Positions 1-7,482 of a stretch of DNA of 64,000 bases are shown one piece after another (position 1 is the stretch's first letter; each line of letters starts with the position of its first letter). The notes under the pieces are model-generated. The model did not search any database, was not told where the DNA came from, and was given only the letters and a program-made list of their open reading frames with translations. Position numbers and translations under genes: made by a program. The DNA comes from an uncultured Mycoplasmatota bacterium (GTDB lineage: Bacteria > Bacillota_I > Bacilli_A > RF39 > UBA660). The stretch covers positions 1 through 64,000 of the forward strand of contig URUT01000001.1 of NCBI GenBank assembly GCA_900551105.1, given 5' to 3'.

Positions 1-6
1 TAAAAA

Positions 7-29
7 TCACCACCTTTCTAAATATTATA
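7..29 (-). promoter_or_regulatory. RBS and -10 of a gene leaving the left edge
   Basis: Read on the minus strand, positions 19-7 give AGAAAGGTGGTGA, a strong Shine-Dalgarno sequence, and 29-24 give TATAAT. A leftward gene therefore starts just outside the window, divergent from the gene at 140. No good -35 was found at 16-18 bp spacing. Confidence 0.5.
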
Positions 30-70
30 CAACAGTAGACCCTCTCTAAAAAGTGTCTAAATATATGATA

Positions 71-114
71 AGTTTTCACATTCATATTTGACACGGGGGG
101 GGTTGTTATATAAT
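71..114 (+). promoter_or_regulatory. Promoter with poly-G spacer (8 G), probably phase variable
   Basis: A consensus -35 TTGACA (88-93) and -10 TATAAT (109-114) are separated by 15 bp, eight of which are an uninterrupted G run (95-102). The same layout with nine G and a 16-bp spacer precedes the paralogue at 31895. A box AGTTTTCACA (71-80) lies 7 bp upstream of the -35 and is shared with the other copies. Slippage in the G run would move the spacer toward or away from the usual 17 bp and so change expression; this is inference from the layout. Confidence 0.75.
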
Positions 115-139
115 AAAAGAAGAAAATAGGTGGTAAAAA

Positions 140-1636
140 ATGAAAACTAAAAGTATATCACTCATTCTTCTTTTGAGCGTATTTATGTTGATAGCTGGGG
201 GTATGGTCTTAAAAAAATATGAAAACGAAACTTTAATAGACGCTAAATGGAGCGAAAAAGAAGATGCGCTTTTAGCAATAACCATTGACGGTAAAGAATC
301 AGATAATTTTCCAACTACTTCTAGTTATAACGGAACAGTAACTTGTTCAAATGGAAGTGGAACAGCTGTATGGAACGGAAGCAAATGGATATTTAACGTA
401 ACTAGTATTACTAAAAATAAAACAAGATGTAACGTTGAATTTACCAAAAAACCAACAGTATACGATAAAGTTCTAGCTGACTACGCCAAAAATAACGGAG
501 TTTCAAAAACTACCGACGAAAACGGCAAAGAAATATATTATTATGTAGGTAATATAACGAATAACAATCTAATATTAAACAATTTCTGCTGGAAAATGGG
601 CCGAACCACCGAAACTAATGGAGTAAAATTACTATATAATGGATTATATAATTCTAGTACCAAATGCAACAACACTGGAGATGACACGGAGGTAGAAAAA
701 TATTATGTATCACAAGGAAGTGCAACTGCAACACCTGCGTATTTAGGTTATATGCACAACAAAGTTTATGAAAAAAATACTAAAACAAGTGATAATTCAA
801 GTATAGTTTTTGGCTCATCAGTATCATATACTAACGGGGTTTATACTTTAAACAACACAAAAACGGATAAATTTGAAAATCATTTTTCTGACACCACAGA
901 TTCTTCATACGATAATGGCTTAGATAATTATCATTATACATGTTTTTCTACTAGTAGAACCTGTTCTAGCGTTTCCTACATATATTCACTTTGGTATTCA
1001 TCATCATTATATATTTTTTATTTAACGCTAGAAAATGGAAACACTATTGAAACTGCTCTAAACGAAATGCTATTTGCAGACGATGTTAACTCAACTAATT
1101 CTGAGTTAAAAACAATAGTTGATAACTGGTATAAAACAAACATGACTTCTGCTACAAATTATTTAGAAAATACAATCTTTTGTGCTAACCGTAATATTAA
1201 TGATTATGGTGGATTTAATCCGAATGGTGGAAATCTAACATCTAATTTTCTGTTAAACTATACAACATTAACTTGTTCTAACAAGTTGGACCAATATACA
1301 TTAAAAGTATCAGCTGGCGGAACAGCAAATTATGGAAACAATGCCTTAGACTATCCAGTTGGCCTTTATAACGTTAAAGAAGCTCTGCTTTCATCAAATA
1401 ATAATAAAGCAGGTTCCTTTTTAACTAGTAATAATTTATATTATTTAATAAATAATTTTGGAATAACATCATCAGGTTTTTTACAACCTGGCTTCGTTAA
1501 CAAAAGGGGGGTAGCAATAAGCTATGTTACAGGCGAAAAAATGGGCATCAGGCCCGTAGTATCTCTTCGTACAGATATCATTCTAACTGGCGGTACAGGG
1601 GAGGCTGACAATCCATATACTGTATCTCTTCCTTAA
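140..1636 (+). CDS. N-terminally anchored secreted protein, phase-variable paralogue family (copy 1)
   Basis: The 498-residue protein starts with Lys residues and one hydrophobic segment (about 5-26), then a region shared by all family copies: AKWSEKEDALLAITIDGKE, a SFPTT-like stretch, WNGSKW and NKTRCN (to about residue 105). The rest is Cys-, Asn- and Ser-rich and ends in a GIRPVVSL motif followed by GGTGEADNPYTV. The start ATG sits behind AGGTGG. No export machinery or anchor motif other than the N-terminal helix is visible. The C-terminal Arg-Pro pattern recalls DUF6273 or C-type-lectin-like domains, but this was not tested. A surface adhesin or ligand-binding role is inference. Homologous copies are at 31895, 36058 and the broken 37706. 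Confidence 0.7.
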   Translation: MKTKSISLILLLSVFMLIAGGMVLKKYENETLIDAKWSEKEDALLAITIDGKESDNFPTTSSYNGTVTCSNGSGTAVWNGSKWIFNVTSITKNKTRCNVEFTKKPTVYDKVLADYAKNNGVSKTTDENGKEIYYYVGNITNNNLILNNFCWKMGRTTETNGVKLLYNGLYNSSTKCNNTGDDTEVEKYYVSQGSATATPAYLGYMHNKVYEKNTKTSDNSSIVFGSSVSYTNGVYTLNNTKTDKFENHFSDTTDSSYDNGLDNYHYTCFSTSRTCSSVSYIYSLWYSSSLYIFYLTLENGNTIETALNEMLFADDVNSTNSELKTIVDNWYKTNMTSATNYLENTIFCANRNINDYGGFNPNGGNLTSNFLLNYTTLTCSNKLDQYTLKVSAGGTANYGNNALDYPVGLYNVKEALLSSNNNKAGSFLTSNNLYYLINNFGITSSGFLQPGFVNKRGVAISYVTGEKMGIRPVVSLRTDIILTGGTGEADNPYTVSLP

Positions 1637-1648
1637 GTATCTAAAATA

Positions 1649-1678
1649 AAAATATCGGACTTAATTGCCCGATTTTTG
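1649..1678. terminator. Bidirectional terminator
   Basis: Stem ATCGG (1654-1658) pairs with CCGAT (1669-1673), flanked by an A run on the left and TTTTT on the right, so it can serve the gene ending at 1636 and the minus-strand gene ending at 1661, whose stop codon lies in the loop. Confidence 0.6.
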
Positions 1679-2014
1679 TATACCTAAACTAGCACCTATT
1701 AAAGATGATAAACAAATAATAATATAATAAATTAGTGTATTAAACTGATAATGATTATGAAATAGTAAACTAAATACAAACATAAATAGTGAAAGAATAA
1801 CACCTAATGCAAGACCATGTATAAATCCTCTTTTACTTACTGTCTTGCCCAGTTTATAGCCACTATATAAAGCAATAACTCCAAAAAAGATAATTGTAAT
1901 AAGCTTAGTAGAAAACACTCCAAATAAATTAAGAATTGCTAAAATTAATGGAAAAGCAAAAACAAATACTAAAGGAATAACTAATATTTTTAAATAATTT
2001 ATAATTAAATTCAA
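1661..2014 (-). CDS. Small four-helix membrane protein, TIGR04086/YrzE-like
   Basis: This protein of about 117 residues has four hydrophobic segments (roughly 8-28, 35-52, 64-85, 90-108) and a short polar C-terminus. The length, helix spacing and the loop GYKLGKTVSKRGFIHG recall the TIGR04086 (DUF3792, YrzE) family of unknown function. A TTG at 2014 is chosen because AGGTGG lies five bases before it; a GTG at 2023 would overlap that ribosome binding site. The gene follows the YigZ-like gene on the same strand with 30 bp between them, so the two are probably cotranscribed. Family assignment is from memory of the pattern only. Confidence 0.6.
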   Translation of the reverse strand: MNLIINYLKILVIPLVFVFAFPLILAILNLFGVFSTKLITIIFFGVIALYSGYKLGKTVSKRGFIHGLALGVILSLFMFVFSLLFHNHYQFNTLIYYIIICLSSLIGASLGIQKSGN

Positions 2015-2046
2015 AATAACCACCTAGTAAAATCTATGTGGCTATT
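2015..2046 (-). promoter_or_regulatory. Hairpin covering the ribosome binding site between two minus-strand genes
   Basis: In the minus-strand transcript, AATAGCCAC (2046-2038) can pair with GTGGTTATT (2023-2015) over nine pairs including one G-U. The second arm contains the GGTGG of the downstream gene, so folding would hide its ribosome binding site. No T tract follows, so a terminator is less likely. Confidence 0.35.
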
Positions 2047-2398
2047 ATTTTTTTATGCAAAGATTAGCAGCACTATTATAAGCTCTAAGTAAATTTGAAG
2101 CCCCAAGTTTAACCCCACCATAATATCTTACTACTAATAATAAATATCCATCTAAACTATTTCGCTCTAAAATATTAAAGAAAGCAAGACCAATACCACC
2201 TGGTTCTTTATCATCACTTTTGCCACCTGTATTATTAACTTTATAAGCATAGGGAACATGTCTATACCCCTTATTTTCATCTTTTACATAAGAAATAATA
2301 CTAGCAACATCTTCTTTACTATCTATTTTAAAAAGCATACCAATAAACTTAGATTTCTTTTGAACAACTAAAGAATCACTAATTAAATTAAAATTCAT
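2045..2398 (-). CDS. YigZ/IMPACT (UPF0029) family protein, N-terminal domain only
   Basis: The 117 residues contain the family hallmarks: KSKFIG near the start, a DDKEPGG segment (usual DGEPSGT), and VVRYYGGVKLGASNLLRAY near the end. Full-length YigZ/YvyE proteins are about 200 residues with a second ferredoxin-like domain; here the protein stops after the IMPACT domain. The family is linked to ribosome-associated translation control, but its bacterial role is uncertain. ATG 2398 is preferred over GTG 2407, because that GTG belongs to the GTGAT ribosome binding sequence. It lies divergent from uvrC. Confidence 0.8.
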   Translation of the reverse strand: MNFNLISDSLVVQKKSKFIGMLFKIDSKEDVASIISYVKDENKGYRHVPYAYKVNNTGGKSDDKEPGGIGLAFFNILERNSLDGYLLLVVRYYGGVKLGASNLLRAYNSAANLCIKK

Positions 2399-2475
2399 AA
2401 CAATCACAAAAAAATTATATCAAAATTTAAGTAATAATAAAACCTAAAATGTGTTAAAATAAAACTGTGATGTTT

Positions 2476-4230
2476 ATGTTTAAAGAAGAAATTGCCCTTA
2501 TTCCTAATAAGCCAGGCTCATATCAAATGTATGATAAAAATAATATAATAATCTATGTTGGTAAAGCCAAAAACTTACATAAAAGAGTAAGTTCTTATTT
2601 TCGTGGAAAACATTCTGGTAAAACGGCCAAGATGATAAGTGACATAGCTTACTTTAAATATATTGTAACCTCTACGGAGCTAGAAGCATTTATTTTAGAA
2701 ATAAATCTAATTAAAAAATATAGTCCAAAATATAACATTTTACTAAAAGATGACAAGAGTTACCCTTATATTGAATATACTAGAAAACCATTTCCTAGTC
2801 TAAAAGTAGTAAGATACTTGTCAGCTAAAAAACACAAAGATAAAGTTTTATTTGGCCCTTATGTAAATGCTTATGCAGCAAGAAGAATAACTAGCTTAAT
2901 TAATAGATTATACCCATTAAAAAAATGTGAAGGTCTGCCAAAAGAAGTATGTCTTTACTATCATATTCATGAATGCTTAGGATACTGCACCAAAAAAGTA
3001 GATGAAAACCAAATCCTTGATATGGAAAACGAAATTATTTCTTTCCTTAAAGGTAACGAAGATATTATTAAAAATAAATTAAAAGAAAAAATAAATTACT
3101 ATTCTGAAAATATGAACTATGAGATGGCTTTAGACTTAAAAAAAGAACTAGATTATATGACCGTAGTTTTAGAAAAACAAAAAGTAGAGCTAACTAATAA
3201 AGAAGATATGGACATTATCAACTATGTCTTTGAAAATGGTTTTATCTCTCTTGAAATTCTATTTATCAGAGCTGGTAAACTAGTTGGTAACTATACTGAA
3301 ATCAAACCAGTAACCGACGACTACTTAAACGAACTAGAATACTACATAGCGCTTTTCTATAATAAAAAAGAAGTCCCTAAAGAAATTCTTTTACCAGATG
3401 AAATAGATCCAAACATCTTAAAAGAAATTATCAATACTAAATTTATTAAAATAAGTAGGGGACCAAAACACAAACTTCTTAAAATGGCTAAAGAAAACGC
3501 TAGTATTAATTTAGAAAATAACTTCAAAAGAATTTTAAATGAAATAAATAGAAGTACCGGTGCTAATGAAGAATTAGAAAAACTGTTAAATATTGGCATC
3601 AAAAGAATAGATGTATTTGACAACTCAAATCTTTTTGGTTCCTTTGCCGTATCAGGTATGGTTGTTTTTGTAGATGGTAAACCAAGTAAGAATAAGTATC
3701 GTAAATATAAAATTATGGTTGATAAAAACGATGATTATCACACTATGAAAGAAGTAATCTATCGTAGATATTATCGGGCTCTACTTGAAAAAGATTTACC
3801 AGACTTAATTTTAGTAGATGGTGGCAAAAGTCAAATAGGAGCAACCAAAGAAGTATTAGAAGAACTAAATTTAAATATCAAAGTCTGCGGATTAGTTAAA
3901 AATGATAAACACCGCACAAATGACTTACTTGATGGTGATACCTTAGAAATCTATCAAATAGATCACACAAGTAACTTATTTCACTATCTGACTAGAATGC
4001 AAGATGAAGTTCATAGATACACAATAAATTATCATCGTCAAATTAGATCTAAAGGAAATATCGCAAGTGTTTTAGATAACATTCCTGGAATTGGCGAAAA
4101 AAGAAGAAAAGAACTTATTAAAACTTATGGTAGCATCAAAAAAATTAAAGAAGCAAGTATCACTGACCTAGCAACAATTTTACCATTAGACGTCGCTGAA
4201 AAGCTTCATAACTACCTAAAAGAAATCTAA
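2476..4230 (+). CDS. uvrC: Excinuclease ABC subunit C
   Basis: UvrC makes the dual incisions around bulky DNA lesions with UvrA and UvrB. The 584-residue protein has the GIY-YIG nuclease domain at the start (PGSYQMYDKNN then IIYVGKAKNL), a UVR helical hairpin near residues 200-225 (MNYEMALDLKKELD), the RNase H-like C-terminal nuclease (VFDNSNLFGSFAVSGMVVF, LILVDGGKSQI) and a terminal helix-hairpin-helix (IPGIGEKRRKELIKTYGS). The length is normal. ATG 2476 follows GTGATG acting as ribosome binding site; GTG at 2467 is less likely. It is transcribed alone and ends in a strong terminator. Confidence 0.97.
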   Translation: MFKEEIALIPNKPGSYQMYDKNNIIIYVGKAKNLHKRVSSYFRGKHSGKTAKMISDIAYFKYIVTSTELEAFILEINLIKKYSPKYNILLKDDKSYPYIEYTRKPFPSLKVVRYLSAKKHKDKVLFGPYVNAYAARRITSLINRLYPLKKCEGLPKEVCLYYHIHECLGYCTKKVDENQILDMENEIISFLKGNEDIIKNKLKEKINYYSENMNYEMALDLKKELDYMTVVLEKQKVELTNKEDMDIINYVFENGFISLEILFIRAGKLVGNYTEIKPVTDDYLNELEYYIALFYNKKEVPKEILLPDEIDPNILKEIINTKFIKISRGPKHKLLKMAKENASINLENNFKRILNEINRSTGANEELEKLLNIGIKRIDVFDNSNLFGSFAVSGMVVFVDGKPSKNKYRKYKIMVDKNDDYHTMKEVIYRRYYRALLEKDLPDLILVDGGKSQIGATKEVLEELNLNIKVCGLVKNDKHRTNDLLDGDTLEIYQIDHTSNLFHYLTRMQDEVHRYTINYHRQIRSKGNIASVLDNIPGIGEKRRKELIKTYGSIKKIKEASITDLATILPLDVAEKLHNYLKEI

Positions 4231-4257
4231 CTTACTATAATAGTAAGTTTTTTTTAT
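4229..4257 (+). terminator. Terminator after uvrC
   Basis: A nine-base stem, AACTTACTA (4229-4237) with TAGTAAGTT (4241-4249), loop TAA, followed by a run of T. Confidence 0.85.
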
Positions 4258-4277
4258 AAAAAAAATATAACTTATCG

Positions 4278-4571
4278 TTATACTTTATCATCTTCATCTA
4301 AAATTTCTATTCCGAGTTGCTTTAAATAATCACTTATATCTTCTTTAACAAACATCTCTAACGGAATATCTAAACACCTTGCAAAAGAGTAGAGAACAGC
4401 TAAGCTAAACGTTTGCGTAGTTTTTGCACTTTCAATATTACCAATTAAACCTCTAGAGAAGGTCGTCTTTTCAGCTAATTGTTCCTGAGTAATGCCACGA
4501 TATTTTCTAAATAACTTAATTCTTTTAGAAACTAAATCATAAATATATTTAATATCTTCCTTGTTATTCAT
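4278..4571 (-). CDS. Xre-family helix-turn-helix protein
   Basis: A 97-residue protein with a Cro/CI-type HTH at about residues 17-70: KLFRKYRGITQEQLAEKT, then FSRGLIGNIESAKTTQTFSLAVLYSFARCLDIPLE in segments typical of helices 2-5. The C-terminus is acidic (ILDEDDKV). ATG 4571 sits behind GGAGTG. A second small HTH gene follows upstream on the same strand (4656-4886). No target operator or partner toxin is visible; a stand-alone transcriptional regulator is the plain reading. Confidence 0.85.
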   Translation of the reverse strand: MNNKEDIKYIYDLVSKRIKLFRKYRGITQEQLAEKTTFSRGLIGNIESAKTTQTFSLAVLYSFARCLDIPLEMFVKEDISDYLKQLGIEILDEDDKV

Positions 4572-4655
4572 ATTAAGCACTCCTCAATAATATTTTATCA
4601 AGAAGATGCCAAAGATTTTGTCAGTATATGGTGTGAAAAGAAAAAGAGTAGTTAC

Positions 4656-4886
4656 CTACTCAAAAAAGTTTTTAAAATCGACTTCTAAAGCTTCAGAAAT
4701 TTTACCTACTGTTGCGATAGAAAAACTTTTATTCTTCTTTTTACTTTCAATTTCACATATATAATCAGTACTCAAATTCGCTTCATCAGCTAATTTTGCT
4801 TGTGTAAAATTCTTTTCTAATCTATATTTACGAATATTACCTCTTACTAAATTATAATAATAACTATCAGATTTTCTTTCTACCAT
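4656..4886 (-). CDS. Xre-family helix-turn-helix protein
   Basis: The 76-residue protein is almost entirely a Cro/CI-type HTH: NIRKYRLEKNFTQAKLADEA, NLSTDYICEIES, and the end helix ISEALEVDFKNFFE. It has an AGGAGAG ribosome binding site. The neighbour at 4278 is a paralogue-like HTH gene in the same direction, 84 bp downstream, and sigK is next upstream. The role is unknown; small HTH proteins of this size often regulate their own operon or an element. Confidence 0.85.
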   Translation of the reverse strand: MVERKSDSYYYNLVRGNIRKYRLEKNFTQAKLADEANLSTDYICEIESKKKNKSFSIATVGKISEALEVDFKNFFE

Positions 4887-4984
4887 AATTTACTCTCCTA
4901 ACATTATTTTCTCAAAAAACTAAAAGAAAATGAACGGGCGTATAGTCCTAGTTTATGATGAGTAAAATAGCAATAAATTATACA

Positions 4985-5674
4985 TTAAATCTTTTTATTC
5001 TTAATAAATTCCCTAAAAATCTTAGTAATAGCTCTTTTTTCTATTCTAGAAACATAACTTCTAGATATTTTCATTTCTTTACTAATTTCTTTTTGAGTCA
5101 TTTCTCTAGTATTATATAAGCCATATCTTTTAATTATTATTTCTTTTTCTCTTTTAGATAAAGTATCTAAATATTTAAGTAGCAAATCTATTTTATTTTG
5201 AGTATCAATCATATCAGCAATATCTTCATTATCACATTTTAAAACATCAATTAAATTTATTTCATTACCATCTTTATCAAAACCAATTGAATCATTTAAA
5301 CTTACATTATTTAAATGCTTCTTATTACTTCTATAATGCATTAAGATTTCATTTTCAATACATCTAGCAGCATAAGTTGTAAGTCTCGTATTTTTACTTG
5401 GTTTATACGAATCAATTCCTTTTACTAAGCCTATTGTACCAATGCTTATTAAATCATCTTGTAAATATTCGTTGTTTTCATATTTTTTTACAATGTGCGC
5501 AACTAATCTTAAATTATGCTCAATAAGTTTATTTCTTGCATCTTTATCCCCAAGTAGCATCTTTCTAGTGGCTTCTTCTTCATCAGTTTTATTTAGTGGC
5601 TGAGGAAAAACATTAATTGAATAAGAACCTGTAAAAAACATTAGGCCTTTTAACAAACTAATTAAATATAACAT
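4985..5674 (-). CDS. sigK: RNA polymerase sporulation sigma factor, SigK type
   Basis: The 229-residue protein matches sigma-K along its length: a hydrophobic pro-sequence ending in FPQPLNKTDEE, then region 2 with RNKLIEHNLRLVAHIVKK and LISIGTIGLVKGIDSYKP, TYAARCIENEILMHYRSNKK, and region 4 with LDTLSKREKEIIIKRYGL and EISKEMKISRSYVSRIEKRA. SigK drives late mother-cell gene expression during sporulation and is made as an inactive precursor. The gene is continuous, with no skin element splitting it. ATG 5674 follows AGGTGA. It supports a sporulating ancestry, consistent with cotF- and yjcZ-like genes in this window. Confidence 0.93.
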   Translation of the reverse strand: MLYLISLLKGLMFFTGSYSINVFPQPLNKTDEEEATRKMLLGDKDARNKLIEHNLRLVAHIVKKYENNEYLQDDLISIGTIGLVKGIDSYKPSKNTRLTTYAARCIENEILMHYRSNKKHLNNVSLNDSIGFDKDGNEINLIDVLKCDNEDIADMIDTQNKIDLLLKYLDTLSKREKEIIIKRYGLYNTREMTQKEISKEMKISRSYVSRIEKRAITKIFREFIKNKKI

Positions 5675-5759
5675 CAAATCACCTAATAAAATATATGAAA
5701 ACTATTATAAAAACTAGACTGTAAACTTTAGTTATGATAATATGTTTATGGTGGTAAAA

Positions 5760-6818
5760 GTGAAAAAAATCGTTTTATTTTTAATAATGTTAAGTTTTCC
5801 AATCTTAGTAAGTGCCAATAATAACTATAAAGTAGTTAAGCATTATATTGATAGTGAAATAGAAATAAGTGGTAACCTAAGAGTAAAAGAACTTCTTATC
5901 GTAGATGGTGAAATTGATTATTTATTAAGAACTCTTAATTATAATTCTTTTGGTAGCAAATGGGATGGTAAAACTGTCAATCTAGAAAATGGTGAAATAT
6001 ATAATGCCTTAAATATTTATAACTTTGCTTGTAGTGCTTATAAATATAATAATGAAGAAATTAATATCAATGATTTAGGTAAAGATGTTACATATTTTAA
6101 AGAATTAGATCCTAAAAAAGTTAGCGATAAAACCTTTAATATAAAAACAAAAGATGGTGAAAATGATTACTATATTTATTACCAAAGTAGTGGGTTAACC
6201 GCGTTTTACTTAGAGTATGTTATTGGTAATGCAGTAGTATCTCATAATGATATAAAGGAGTTAAATTACACATTTAAAAATTTAAATTATGCACCTAAGA
6301 CCACTCTTTTAAGAGTTCTAATCCCATATCCAACTAGTGATGAAAGTTATCATGCATTTCTTCACGGCGCTAAAGGTGGTTATGAAGATATTGAAAAAGA
6401 CGGTCAAAAATACGGAATAGTAGCAGTCTATGAAAACTTAAAAGGTAGCCCAAATATAAGAATAACTATGCCACTAGATCAAGTTCCTATTGATATTAAT
6501 ACAAACAAATCAAACATTGATGCACTAGACAAAATAATAGAAATTGAAGATAAATTAAGTGCTAATAGTCAAAAGGGTAAAACAATCAATAAATATGCTA
6601 AATTAGTTCTAATATCATTAAGTATTTTATATGTTCTAGTAGGTATTTATATTTACAAAAACAGTAATAAAGTATTACTACTAATCTACTCAGTTCTAGG
6701 TTTATTACTATGTTTATTTAATTATTTATTTAAAACAGAAATCTATTATATTTACTTAGTTATCCTTGCACCTATATTATTATTTATTATCAATAAAATT
6801 AAAGAAAGAAAAAATTAA
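5760..6818 (+). CDS. Secreted/membrane protein with DUF2207-like ectodomain
   Basis: The protein (about 352 residues) has an N-terminal signal peptide (KKIVLFLIMLSFPILVSA), a beta-rich extracellular region, and three C-terminal membrane helices (about residues 283-345) ending in KIKERKN. The N-terminal pattern (YIDSEIEISGNLRVKELLIVD and the Asn/Gly-rich segment after it) resembles DUF2207 ectodomains such as the one encoded at 34243, without that protein's Gly-rich tail. Start GTG 5760 follows GGTGG. It is followed two bases later by the methyltransferase gene, so they form an operon. Function unknown. Confidence 0.65.
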   Translation: MKKIVLFLIMLSFPILVSANNNYKVVKHYIDSEIEISGNLRVKELLIVDGEIDYLLRTLNYNSFGSKWDGKTVNLENGEIYNALNIYNFACSAYKYNNEEININDLGKDVTYFKELDPKKVSDKTFNIKTKDGENDYYIYYQSSGLTAFYLEYVIGNAVVSHNDIKELNYTFKNLNYAPKTTLLRVLIPYPTSDESYHAFLHGAKGGYEDIEKDGQKYGIVAVYENLKGSPNIRITMPLDQVPIDINTNKSNIDALDKIIEIEDKLSANSQKGKTINKYAKLVLISLSILYVLVGIYIYKNSNKVLLLIYSVLGLLLCLFNYLFKTEIYYIYLVILAPILLFIINKIKERKN

Positions 6819-6820
6819 TT

Positions 6821-7408
6821 ATGCAATATTTTGAAAATAACGAAAATTTAAAAAGTGAATTAAGAACACTTAACTATACTTATGAAAACAATCATTTTAC
6901 CTTTTATAGTGATCTTGGCGTCTTTTCGAAAGATAAAATTGATTTGGGAAGCCGACTTCTAGTAGAAACTTATTTTAAATACGGTAAAAAATCTATTAAA
7001 ATTCTAGATGTCGGTTGTGGTTATGGTTTTATTGGCATAACCCTAAATAAAGTAATGGATGCTAACGTAGATATGATAGACATTAACGATAGAGCAATGC
7101 ACCTAGCCAAAATGAATCAAAAGGAAAATAAAGCGGTAGTTAATATCTTTAAAAGTAACATCTATGAAAATATTACTGAAAAATACGACTGCATAATAAG
7201 TAATCCACCAATTAGGGCAGGTAAAAGCGTTTATTTAACGATTATTAATGAAGCTCCCAAATACCTTAATCCTAGTGGTGAATTATGGTTTGTTATGCGT
7301 ACCAATCATGGCGTAAAAACTGTAATTAAAAATTTAAAAGCAAAATATAGTGTAGAAATTCTAAAAAAAGATATGGGATACTACATAGTTAAAGTATTAT
7401 GCGCATGA
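6821..7408 (+). CDS. Class I SAM methyltransferase, RsmC/YbxB-like
   Basis: The 195-residue protein contains SAM motif I (ILDVGCGYGFIG), an acidic strand-2 end (VDMIDINDRA) and the substrate motif NPPIRAGK, the signature of the small-domain (MTS) family that includes RsmC, which methylates N2 of G1207 in 16S rRNA. Gram-positive homologues of this single-domain size (YbxB) are thought to modify rRNA, but the exact target is not shown here. It follows the membrane-protein gene by two bases. Its TGA stop lies inside the stem of its terminator. Confidence 0.88.
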   Translation: MQYFENNENLKSELRTLNYTYENNHFTFYSDLGVFSKDKIDLGSRLLVETYFKYGKKSIKILDVGCGYGFIGITLNKVMDANVDMIDINDRAMHLAKMNQKENKAVVNIFKSNIYENITEKYDCIISNPPIRAGKSVYLTIINEAPKYLNPSGELWFVMRTNHGVKTVIKNLKAKYSVEILKKDMGYYIVKVLCA

Positions 7409-7424
7409 AATATCATGCGTTTTT
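7402..7424 (+). terminator. Terminator overlapping the methyltransferase stop codon
   Basis: CGCATGA (7402-7408) pairs with TCATGCG (7413-7419) around a four-base loop, followed by five T. Confidence 0.85.
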
Positions 7425-7482
7425 ATTATCTTCATCTAGCACTTTTATTTTTCTCATGATATACTTTAAATGGTGATTAAAG

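Noticed and set aside
5742..5759. ATG 5742 as start of the DUF2207-like gene
   Set aside because: The GGTGG at 5750-5754 fits GTG 5760, and the signal peptide begins properly there.
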